DNA from: Mansonella perstans
Lineage: Eukaryota > Nematoda > Chromadorea > Rhabditida > Onchocercidae
Direction of reading: 5' to 3'
DNA: 64,000 nt
NCBI GenBank assembly: GCA_037074765.1
Contig: JBAMDO010000150.1
Location: 1 to 64,000 of the forward strand
The first letter of the stretch is position 1, and each line of letters opens with the position of its first letter. Shown here piece after piece: positions 19,318-31,100 of this stretch. A program made the position numbers and the translations under genes. The notes under the pieces are model-generated. The model made no database searches. It worked only from the letters and a program-made list of their open reading frames with translations, and was not told the DNA's origin.

Positions 19318-22300
19318 ATGGCAATAAGATGTGCGCATTTATCGACGAAACAGTTACTCGTACTTCTTGCAGTGGCAACTTGTTCATATTTGATCATTGC
19401 TAAGTCAGTTATAACAATAAGGTCTCTTTCCATATTGTTTTTGATTAATAGGAATAGTCTGGAATAATACACTAGTTCTGTTACATTCTGCATATACTTA
19501 TGTGTGCTTATACTGATACATATATTTGTATGTGTGTTTTATTTATATTTCTTGTGGGGCAAATCTTTCAATTTCAGTTTTGATATTTCATTTTAGTGCA
19601 TGATATGATAAATGCAGTGAAATTACGTCTTATATGTATACGTGTGATAAGTCAAGAAAATTTTGGTAGATGTTAAATGGTTGGATGATATTTCAGTGAT
19701 CTTTAAGGTTGAGAATCACCAAACCACGTGACATTTTAAGTGTTGAACAGCAAAAGCAGCAGAATGCGGCCAACAAAAAACTGCCAATTAAAAAAGCCAA
19801 AGGAAATGAGGAAAGCGTTGTTGAGCTTGTTCAGAATGTTCATAAAGTAGTACCAGAACGAATAAGGTTCGCTTCTTTTGGTTACATGTTTTTCTTGACA
19901 TTGCCAGATTTGCTATCATAAATTCTTTTCTTTCTCGCAATTTCATTCCTGTTGCATTTTAAACAGGAAACTGAGCATAAACAAAATAACAAATGAATAA
20001 ATGTAATATTCATACAGGCGAGATAGTGTAATCTTCATTTCCAGTTTTGGTGTGCCATGATACATCAACTTTAGTATTTATTGTTTTCCAGACCACTTTT
20101 TAATTTTTGGTTTTTTGTATCCATTGAGACTAATAGACAGTTGTGGGAAGAGACATAATGGAAAAACTGGGATTTTTTAGTCTTTGAAGTATCGTTTCCA
20201 TAAAGTGCAGGAAACATCAATTTGACATTTTCATTTTAAAGTTCTCTTTTTTCCAGATCACCAGATACTGATATGCAACGAAACGGAACAGCAGCTGTCA
20301 CAATCATTACGAAGAATAAGGTTGCAGAAGATATTCCGTTATTGGATGAGCTTCAAAACCGCTTATTGAAAAATAGGTCAGATGACCTGGAAAAGTTATG
20401 CCCAGCTCCGGAAGAAAACAAAAAATTGAGTAAGTTATAAAAAAGGAGCGACACATCAGATGAGTCTTCCTATAGTTTACTGTAAATTAATTAACAAGTT
20501 TGTTTTTGTTTTATGTGGATTTGGAAGTGATTTTAATTATACAGCATTATGTTCATAGATGTAGTACTGTTTTTTAGTTCGTAACCATATTTTACCTTGA
20601 TGTATTACTGTTTCAGTTGGACCACTGCCACAAGCGGTGCTTTTAATAACAAATTTGAAAGAAGCCGAAGTAAAGAAACATTACCCATATTTAAAACCTG
20701 GTGGGCACTGGAAACCAGAAGATTGTATTACTGAACATAAAGTTAGTTAATCAAGTCAGGAGTTTAAATTGAACAGGTGGAAGTCCCTTATTCATTTATT
20801 TTTCTTCTTTACTGTTTGGATTTTATTTTTTAATGACCTGTTAAGTACAAAGAATTTGGAACTATTTGGAAAGCTAAATATGTAATAATTTATTCGAAAA
20901 TTTTAGCTTAACATATGTACATGAACAAAAATCACATCGAAAAATAGAACTTTTCTTTGTCCAAACTGGTCGCCTCAAAACGCAGATCTTTTACTTTCAG
21001 ATAGCTGTGATCATTCCTTTTCGAAATCGTCAAACACATTTGACACGTCTTCTCGATTTCCTCGTCCCAGTCTTTAAAAGACAGCTCCTGGATTTCCGAT
21101 TCATTGTGACAGAACAAGTATGAGAAACTGAACATACATCAAGCCTTTAAAATCTTCAGAAATTTCAATCTGTGCCTGAAGAATTGTTATTTTTTAGTTT
21201 TTTAGGTCCACGTGATATTTGTTCTATGTTAACGAGAAAATCATCCAACATTTTTGCATTTCACCTATTATAATTTGATGTCATTTGACTAGCAGACAAC
21301 GTTCTTGTTTGTTGCTGAAGTGAAATTCTAGTATCCATGTAAATTAGTTTTTCAGTATGGCGATGATCTTTTTAACAAAGGCCGAATAATGAATGCAGCA
21401 TTTCGTTTAGCAGAACGTCTCAATGTTAACTGTGTTATATTTCATGATGTTGATATGTTTCCGCAGGATGATCATAATTTCTACGGTTGCCCACCAACAC
21501 CACGTCATATCGGTGCTTTTGTTAGTAATCTTGGATACCAGTAAGTTTCCGTTTTCTACTAGAGTTTATTTTTTTTAAATCCATAGTTCTGCCTGAATTG
21601 TCTCAGTTTCATGCCTAACACTTTTACTTGCACTTTATTAAATTACTTCGATTACAAAAGTCGCTTAAAGTTGTTTCGAAATTAGAAGTGATCATTGACG
21701 TTTTACTTTAAAGTTTTGATTTGACTTGCCGTAATTATTTGCTTGAACAATGTTGCATTAATGTTTTCTTTTTTACTTTCTGTTGTCGCCCCCTTTGAAT
21801 TGTTATTTATTAGATAATTTATTTTAAGATCAGATTGCTATTCCATGTCAAAATTTACAATGAGTGGCTTCTTGAAAAAGATTTGGATATGGCTATAACC
21901 CGATATTATCATTTACAGATTGTGGTATAAAGAAATAGTTGGCGGCGTTCTGGCAATTAGTATGGATGATTACCGAGCAGTAAATGGTTATTCGAATATG
22001 TACTGGGGTTGGGGTGGTGAAGACGATGATATGGGTGAGTTTTTTGTGTTCGTGAAGTTTGGATAAAATATTTGAAATTAAAAGAAATCTCGCCATAACT
22101 TAACTTTGGTTTACCGTGCTGCAGGGAAACGAATAATGGCACAAAATCTAACCATTGAAAGGCCAGATGCTGCCACAGGACGATTCACAATGCTCAAGCA
22201 TGTGAAGAGGAAGCGAGTTGCACCAAAATTAGTGTATCTTTCTTATTATTCTTTTTCTCATCGGCATATAATCTGTTTTTCATTCAATAGAAATTGTGAA

Positions 22301-22875
22301 TACTCGAAATCAAATTCTGCTATTCCTGCTGTAATTCAGGAAAATTAGTTACGGTGCTGGATCTTATTTGACATACGATTATCTAAAATATTTCAAACAT
22401 TTAAGTGGGCTATTTAGAAATAAGTCAAATAATATGTTGTTTACTACCAGAGTAAATCATAGTTAATGATAGAAATGGTGGATATATTCATATAGTTATA
22501 TATTATATGTAGTCAAATAAAATTCGATCTTTTTTGCAGGTATAAATTATTAGATGGAGCTGATACACGCTATCCAATTGATGGTCTAAATGTTACTTCA
22601 TGGAAAATATTAAAAGTTTGTTTTTGAAGATTCAAATGGACATAGATTTCTTTACCGTTTTCTGCTTTCAATTTTTTAATTTAATTGAAGAGTTTTCGTT
22701 TTATGATTGGAGAAAAGGTTAGCAGTTGAGTTAAATTTCCTTACTATACCTCTCTGTTTCGGACTCAAGAGTTTGATCCAGAAGTTGAAACTTGTTAATT
22801 TTCCAGGTTACACTACGACCATTATATTATCATATATATGTTAATGTTGGCAAACCACCACCTGAATGGGTATGA
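19318..22875 (+). CDS. bre-4: Beta-1,4-N-acetylgalactosaminyltransferase, BRE-4 type, 10 exons
   Basis: Golgi type II membrane glycosyltransferase of the beta4-GalT family (GT7). In C. elegans BRE-4 adds GalNAc to GlcNAc on glycolipids that bind Bt crystal toxins. Exons: 19318-19421, 19708-19866, 20257-20429, 20617-20741, 21001-21117, 21356-21540, 21919-22034, 22125-22233, 22540-22615, 22807-22875; 1233 nt, 410 aa. A short cytosolic tail precedes a membrane anchor (residues about 13-28), then a polar stem (to about 145). The catalytic domain carries GPLP (147-150), IIPFRNR (191-197), metal-binding HDVDMFP with D257 and D259, EIVGGV (I294 in the donor-selecting position), YWGWGGEDDD (316-325) and DGLN. 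Two N-glycosylation sequons (NLT, NVT) are present. The intron 1 acceptor (TTTAAG) is weak. The last codon before TGA overlaps a possible GTATGA donor, so a further tiny exon is possible. A possible AATAAA lies at 23080-23085. Confidence 0.94.
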
Positions 22876-22904
22876 AAAATTTTGATGCTCTACGAAAAAA
22901 AAGA

Positions 22905-22990
22905 TTTGAAAAATTTTTTATTCCTTGAAGTTATGTGACCTTGAAATTTGGAAAATTTTTTTATTCCTTGAAGTTATGTGGCCTTGAAAC
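22905..22990. repeat. 43-bp tandem duplication in the BRE-4 3' flank
   Basis: Two nearly identical copies share ATTCCTTGAAGTTATGTG and CCTTGAAA, starting at about 22905 and 22948. They differ by a few substitutions and one T-run length. Confidence 0.85.
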
Positions 22991-25297
22991 GACTCGATCC
23001 TGCTCGTTTTATGTAGAATCTTATTGGTATATAATAACCCTCAGTTTGAAGCCGAATCATTGTTCTGACGAGCAGGTGAAATAAATGAAATCTTCTTTTG
23101 AAAACATTTCTGGAGGTCTGCAGAGTTTACCATTTCCCTTTTTTCAAAACACTTCTTATGTTCTGAAAAAAACTATAGCGAAGGAAGTATTTCGTTATTT
23201 GTTGGATGAGCTTTTCAATGGATTTTGATCCAACTGAAATCTTCGTCACGTATATTTGTTTTACTATACATACGTTTTTTTTTTTTTTTTTTTTTTTTTT
23301 TTCACTGCTAAATTATCTTGACACTTTATTCTCTGAACGTTCATAATGACAATTGCTTTTGCTGTGGGCAATCACATATATGTTTTCCAATTGATATGAT
23401 TTCACATGATTTAATTGAAATCAAATGATTTGTGAAGGTTTGAAAATTCCATAATTATATGTATGTCTTGAACACATCAGTATGGGTATTGTTAGAAACA
23501 ATCTTTAATCATTTCATTCTCCTTGTAATATTTGTCTTTTTAAATCAATTTCGCTGCTTCTCTTTAACCTAAGCGGCAAATATTTCTATTTTTTTGCAGT
23601 GAAAAAAGTTTTCTAATTTCGCGTTGCTTTTATTCTTGAAATACCCATCTTGATGTTTAAAGCTTGTTTTTGCTGCAACCAAAGAAGCATTCTTGCTTTT
23701 CATCAACATTGTCACTATTTATTGCTATTTGTTATATCACATAATCTATGACTTATATATTTTCGATTTCCTGCTTTTCCCAAATTTATGTGATCTCAAA
23801 TCTATCATTATTGTCTTTTTTCGGATCTTTTCCATTCACCTTATTTCAGCTTCATCTTTATTTCTTTTCAAGCAGTACTGACTTTTTGACGGATAAATAG
23901 TATACAGAGATAATGAATTAAACATTGCCTTAGGCGATACATCATATTGAAAATGACATCATCATTCAGCTTTTCTTTTGTTCAATTCTCTTATGCCATC
24001 TTGTTGTTAATAGCAACGTGTCTATAAATATTATCATAGCGATAATTCACTTCCATGTTACCTGGAAATCAGGAGGTTGTATATGTGATCTTGAATTAAC
24101 AGATGATGTTTTTTTTCTTTTTTTCAGATCTGATAAAAACATCATTTGTTGTGTTCATGCGTTTACTTATTGTTAATGATTGATTGATTGACAGGTTTTA
24201 TTTCCATTATTATTATTATTCTTTCCTTCTCTTTCATTTGAAACTATTTACATTCATTCATACTGGTGCATCTAATTTATGTCATTCATTCATCATCAGT
24301 TCATGTCATTCACCTAATTCATGTCATTAGGTAGCAGATTCTAAATACTATCCCCTATTTTATGTACTTTTCGCTCTTTTGCTGTAGTAATGAAGAAATC
24401 AAATTTCAGCGCATAGAAATATTTCATTTGTTTTTACAAAAACTCTTCATTCTATTTCTATTTTCTATCATTTTTACTATATATTTATTCATTTTAAGCT
24501 TATCAGCCATGAATTCAGCGCTGTAATTTTCTGATAAAAAATTGCAATCGTAAAAAAAAGGAATTCCAAATTTTGCATATAAGTTTTATGTATGAAAAAA
24601 AAGTTTTATAAACAGATTCCACTTGTTAATTTCACTTTTTTCCCCTTAGTGAAATTTTAAAATGGAAAATGTGAAGATGTTAACTTCACCCTCATATCGT
24701 TTTATTTCAAATTTTTTTTTTTTTTTTTTTTGTCGAAAGCTCAACTTTTCAAGTGTATTCAGAAAAACACTCAGGTTGTGTAACTCTACTGTTTCATCTC
24801 TCTTAGAATTGGATTTGATCGTTCCATAATGTTGCTAATGCTTTGTTTTTTTTAATTGAATAATTGTCTTTATCTGTTAATTAATTTCATTTTTCGGTTA
24901 AACTAATTTAAAATAAGTTTTTATAAAAGTAGAATAAATATATATCAATGGAAAAAAAAGAAACTTTTGTTTTCCTTCTTGCGAAACAAATGTGTATTTC
25001 TGCTTTACTTTATACATAGTACTTATAGATTTTTTATGAGCTTAGTTCTTTTTAATTTTTCTTAAATTTAATGATATTATTATTTGTTGATTTATATGTA
25101 GTTTTCGATTTTTGATGTTTGGAAATATTGAATTCTAAAAATGTTTTACTTGCTGTTTTTATTGCAAGTTAATTTTTTATAAATTAATGCAAAATAAAAT
25201 TATAATGAAGAAATTTTTCTCTTACTTTGCACTGAATATGAAATGAATTTTAGGAATTTTCATTCATCCGGCTTCTGTCTTACAGCTGTATCATTAT

Positions 25298-25488
25298 AGG
25301 CTAATCACCTGATGATACAGTAACAGTAGCAATCCATTGTGATTAGGATCTTATCACTTTCACTTTAGGCTAATCTTCTGGATGATACATAGCAATCCAT
25401 TGTAGTTAGAAACTTATCACTTTCACTATAGGCTAATCATCTGGATGATGCAGTAGCAATCCATTGTAATTAGGAACTTATCACTTTT
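25298..25488. repeat. Three-copy tandem repeat, unit 63-69 bp
   Basis: Three copies begin at AGGCTAAT (25298, 25367, 25430). Each contains CTGGATGATACAG-like sequence, TAGCAATCCATTGT, and ends ACTTATCACTTT. Copies differ by point changes and a small insertion. Confidence 0.88.
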
Positions 25489-26378
25489 AGCTTTCTTTTC
25501 TTTTTCTCTCTCTATACTCTATCAGAGATGCAGGAGTTATTTAGGCGAAAAAAACTCTCGGGTCTTAAATGAAAGAATTACCTGTTCGTATACTTACCCG
25601 CTACGAATTTACTATGTATGGCAAGTGACTAGATATGAACGTATGTAGTCCGAGAATAAAACAAAGCTTTCTGGCGAAAGAAATTTATTATGCTACAATT
25701 TATTATTGTAATTAATTTATCCTAATTATGATAAGTTTCTATTATAAATTTTAAGATTTTAATTGTCTAAGATGGGGTTATTTAAGAGATAATTATTTTT
25801 ATCATTATCTAAGTTTAAATTTTTGAATATTCAAATATATATATTCAAAAATTTGAATTCATTATCTTTAACATTTCAAATTTAATTTTACTTTTTTTCA
25901 CATGCTCTGAAATGCTAGTTCTGCAAACAAATGAAGCCTGGATAATAGAAGTATGTAAAAAAATGATCGGTATCTCAGTAATTGAGTTTTTGTAAAATCT
26001 GTCAACACTTTTTTTTTCATGCTGTGACTTATTTATTATTTAGCTGATCATCGTGAATCTCACGTGTCTGAAATATGCTTTTAAACATTATCAAATCGAT
26101 AATTAGTATATCAGTAATTGAGTATTGTTAATAATTTCAGATTATTGGTGTTAAAATTGTAATGTATTTGCAGTTCTTATGAATCATTTTTTTCGCTGAA
26201 TTTTATGGCTAAGATAACAAAGATAATGATTATGTAGATATTTCGATCATGCGATAATTACTCATTTATTTAAAAAAAAAAAGAAAACAAGTTTAATCGG
26301 ACATGAATAAAAAAGGAAACAATTTTTAATTTTTGTCAAATATTAATCAGCTTAATTGATATAATGGTTGCAAAATTA

Positions 26379-26675
26379 CAAATGATTTAAGGTCCATTTG
26401 AATTTAAATTAGAATTGCAAATTATTTGGGAGTTACCTGAATTTAAATCAAAATCACAAATTATTTAAGATCGATGTGGATTTAAATTAAAATTGCAAAT
26501 TATTTGAAGCTCATCTGAATTTAAATTTATTTCGAATTTAAAAATTTTCACTATGAGAATTCAAATAAAAAAAAGAAGCGGATTTCAAAATCCTTCACGA
26601 ATATTTATCTTAATGTTAAATGGTACAATTATTTGAGGCCGTGTGAATTTAAATTAAAATTGCAAATTATTTGAT
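26379..26675. repeat. 39-bp AT-rich tandem repeat, interrupted
   Basis: CAAATTATTT-type words recur at 26379, 26418, 26457 and 26496 (39-bp step), each followed by TGAATTTAAATTAAAATT. After an interruption the same unit returns at about 26626 and 26663. Confidence 0.8.
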
Positions 26676-28103
26676 CAACCGAACATTCTCACTGGACAAT
26701 ATATATGTAATCTTACATCACATCAAGTGGAAGAATTTAATGTTGCGTCACATCAAGCAGAAAGATTTCAAATTAGTGGTATGCTTAAGCGCAATTTCAA
26801 ATTTAATTTTAAATAAGTTTACAAATCATTGGGAATGAATTTATGAATGCTACTAAATATTGTAACTTTTAAATTACTAATAAATTATCCGATAATTAAA
26901 TTCACATAAAAGTTATCCATATTCCTGAATAATGGGTTAATGATATGAGAATCAGTGACAATTCTGACAATTCTTCTGGCAATGAAATTTGAGCAAAATT
27001 TTTACCGCAACGCTCAAGAATACTTAATTAAATTTCAGTATAAATAAAACATTGATATAGTTTAATCATATTAATTACACTTCATTATTTTACGCATAAA
27101 CTTAATGGCGCTTTATGAAGTTTTGAAAAATAAGTCAAAAACAAAAAGTAAAAAAAGAAAGCCAAAAAAAATTATATGAGTCAAGTGTAAGTAAAGATTA
27201 AAAAAAAATTACAAAAAATTTTATTTGTTTTTGTTTTCATTCAATGAATTTTCATTCTTTTTAACGCAGCAATAATTTTTGATGTAAATCATTGTAAATA
27301 ATGTAAATGAATGTGAATAATTTTGAACTATAAAATTAAGTATAAATTATGGCTCAATTTCAGGTCATTCATTCAAACTCTCTTATTATGCTGCCTAATA
27401 TATGTTAAGTATATTCTATCATCATATCAACAATGACACCAAAAAATTCCGGGAAATCTTTCCGAGAGAAGTTGTTTCGCCATTCTAATTTTTTAAATTT
27501 AAAATTTTTTAAATTTTGATCAGAAAGGCAACAGAATCAACGTTAAATTTTGTTTTGTACAAAAAGAATACAGTGAAATGTAATTGAAAGTGCCAATTTG
27601 AATTTTTTACTTTTTTTCATATCAAAAATTAATCATTCGTTAATTTGCGTTTTTTCTTTTCAAAACTGTTTTTTTTTTCTGTTTTTCAGTTCTGTTTCAA
27701 TTCCTCCTTAATTATTTAATTTCATTCTTTTAATTATATTTTTTTTTAAATTTTATTTAAAATTTATTCGCTATTCCAAATAACATAGCACTGGCATATT
27801 TCGATTGAATTTAATTCAAATATGATTAATAAAATACAACAAAGAAAAAAATTCAACATCGTTGACTGCAACATTATTTTATTCAATTTTCCTTTTTTTT
27901 CAGATTAACAAAGAATCGCTGAATCATTAATCAGTTGATGTTTTATTGTTTGATCAGAGCTATCGATGTATAAATATGCAAAATTGGAAATTGGATAAAT
28001 ATGCATTCATCTGTTTGGATGTTAGAACTTTTCAGCGCAGAGAAATAATACAAAGTAAAATAGATGGTAATGATGAAAGGAAAGATAAATATGCTGAAAT
28101 TAA

Positions 28104-31100
28104 TTAAATCAAATAGAAAATGATAAAGATAATGAAAAAAATAAAGAAAGTAATTGGGAAGAGTAAGCGTGAAATAAGATCGATGCCATGATTTTGCTTG
28201 AAATTGGCGCATTTCGTATCGTATGCAACTTCCACCGTCTGAAAAATGAATTTGAATTTATCAAAATTATCTCACCATTGTTATTATTGCTATTATTATT
28301 ATTACCATTATTATTACTATTATTATTACTATTGTTATTGCTATTAATCATTATTTTTATTATCATTATTATTAATATATTATTGTTATCATTGTTATAA
28401 TTACCATTATTGTCATATTATTATTATTACTACTATTACTGTTATTATTACTGCCGCTATTGTTATTAATTATTATTATTATTATTATTATCATCATTGT
28501 TTTTAATCAGTATTATTAATATTACTATCACCATTATCGATTGTTATTATTATTATTAACTAAATCGCTGTAGTCACTTTATTTTTTTCCTTTGCAAGTT
28601 TCAAATTTTAAACGGAGTAATTTTAGGAAAAATTGAATTATTATTATGTGCATATTCTGATAGTTATTGACTGTAAATTCATAAATTTTTTTAATAAGGC
28701 AATGCTTCAAAAGAAAATAAATAGCTAAGTTGAAATATATAAGACTAAGAATCTGCGAAATCCAAGTATGAATAAATAAAAACAAAGAAATGCGCAAGTT
28801 TGATTTCACTTACTTCTCTTGCAATAGTAAGAGGTGACTCATCCTCATCTTTTAACATCTTTCCATTTCTGTACCGAATTGTTCTTCTTATTCCGCAACA
28901 AATAACGATGAAATATTCCACCAATGATGCAAACGTTAAAATAAGACAAAAAATAAGCCATATTTGTAGGCTACTGATACCACCTATTGAAAGATTAGGC
29001 TGTGGATAGAATACCTATAAAAATTATCAAGGATAGCTAAAGCCTTATATCATTTGCAATTAATCTTCGTTCATTTTTAACAGCTACTTTTGTACAATTA
29101 AAGTTGCACTTATGGCAATGTTTTATTTTTTGACTGAGTTTATGATAACAAACTAATTATAATTAATGAACTAAAATTAACCAAAATAGAAGCAAAGATG
29201 AAAAACGGAGCGGCAGCGCTAATTGTTCGTGGAACTGACCATGATCCATGAACCCAAAATTGAAGCCATGATGCAAAGACCTGCAAATTTAATTCAATTA
29301 TAATTAAAGATCTAATAAATCAGTATAGCATTTCATATTCGTCTTTTTTTTTTTTAAATGAATCAGTTTAACATTTTAATAAGATAATTTCAAAATTTTT
29401 TACCATTTTTCCATAAAAAGATTCACATTCTATTTCATTTTTTCATTTTCTTTTTCTGATTTAAATTTAAATTCTTTAATTCTCTCATCAAACATTAAAA
29501 TATGTATGCTTTTAGTTTTTCCATAAGGCATTAAAAATTCAATCGTTGAAAATTAAAAATTAACCATTGATTGTTATTAATTATTTCATAAAAATACGAA
29601 TTTTAACGGGAACAGTTATAAGAATAGAAAATTAATAGTTTGTTGAATTAACAGTCAAATAATTGAAATTTCTAATTATTAACTTTAATTGATTGAATTT
29701 ATTAACTTTATTAATACTTGCCAAAAGTATTGATGGAATTAAAATGCGCCAAAATGGTTCAGATGAAGTGCCACTGAATGTTACTATTACATCGATACAG
29801 GAATAAGTACCTAAAAAGAATAAGAAAGTAAATCCTTTTGATTATATGATTTTTCGTTTTTAATCAATGGCTGATATTTGTACTTTTTACGTGAACAGTT
29901 TTGAATTATACGTAAATGGCACATGAACAGTACGTGGGTAGCTTTCATTGTTTTCTTATTATTAAAAACAAAAAAAAAAGAAATGATTCCTCAAACATTT
30001 CTTCGTTTTTTAATATACAATATGCATTCATGTATTTTTTTTCATTTCCAAATGTATGAATTTACATGTATTTACAGATTAAGTGCAAAATAATTAAATG
30101 AACGTGTGAGCAGCAATTTGTCCATTGCTCTTATTCAAAATTTACTTACGCCTATCCGAGAGATGTTTAAAAAAAAATTACGTTCAAAAAAATTTATGAA
30201 ATTATTAAAATTCATCCGAATTCTTTCCGGACGTGTAGTTTATTAAAAATATTCGGACGTGTAGTTCGTTAAAAATATTCAGACAAATAAAATTCGGACA
30301 AATTTTAATGAATGAATGATTTCAGGGAAATTTTAAAATAAAATTTTAATAAAACTACACGAGAAAAAAATAAATAAATAAAATGAGTTCGTGAAGAGTT
30401 TTTTTTCTGAAGAAAAAAGAAACTAACCGACTGTATAATTTCCAGCACAATCATCAGCTATAGCTTCCCTAAATTCATAAGAACCAGTAAGCAATTCTTG
30501 TGACACTTCAACTGGTAGTATAGCTGGTGGTGAATTTGCCCACAAATAGACAACATCTTCGATTGGATATTTATCTGTAAAAATTTTTATGCAGTAGGAT
30601 GATCAACAATTCAGATGACAAACTGATCACCCAGAGGATTTAAGTTGAAATGTAAGATGAAGGTCAAATGATAACTTTAGGTGAAAAGTTAGCATTTATA
30701 TGGTAATTTTAACATTTAGACATTTTTCGATCACAAGTTGAAATTTTAGACAGTAAATCGATGTGATAAGTTAACATTTAGATAATCAAAATTGAATCTT
30801 TCAACAACAAAATCAAATATTGTTTAAATAAACTATTAAATGACATTTTAACTTTTTCAGTTGTTACATATAATTTTCATGTGACATATCTTGTGATACG
30901 ACATATCCGAAAAAAAAATGTCACCTGTCTTTCTATATTTGTAATATAAATTATGGACAGGAAATAAATGAGACAAAAAGAAATGCTTCAATGAAAATAA
31001 TAACTCATCATTTTATCATCTAAATGTTAACTGATGATCTGTGTCGCAGATAGAAATGACTCAATGTTTTCTTTTTGACATTATATCTAATCAAATTAAT

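Larger units (their letters stand above)
22991..28103. other. Convergent intergenic region between the BRE-4 and channel genes
   Basis: No protein-coding segment recognised on either strand. It holds T runs (about 23276-23302 and 24713-24732), the two repeat arrays listed separately, and TTTATT at 27942-27947, a possible polyadenylation signal of the minus-strand channel gene about 160 bases past its stop. Confidence 0.45.

Noticed and set aside
19104..19493. 129-residue minus-strand open frame
   Set aside because: It is antisense to BRE-4 exon 1, shows no family resemblance, and the plus strand has a membrane anchor with correct splice phase.
27943..28366. Minus-strand frames near the ATT tract
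   Set aside because: They are the other two frames of the channel's last exon. The third frame carries M4 with correct phase and a stop.
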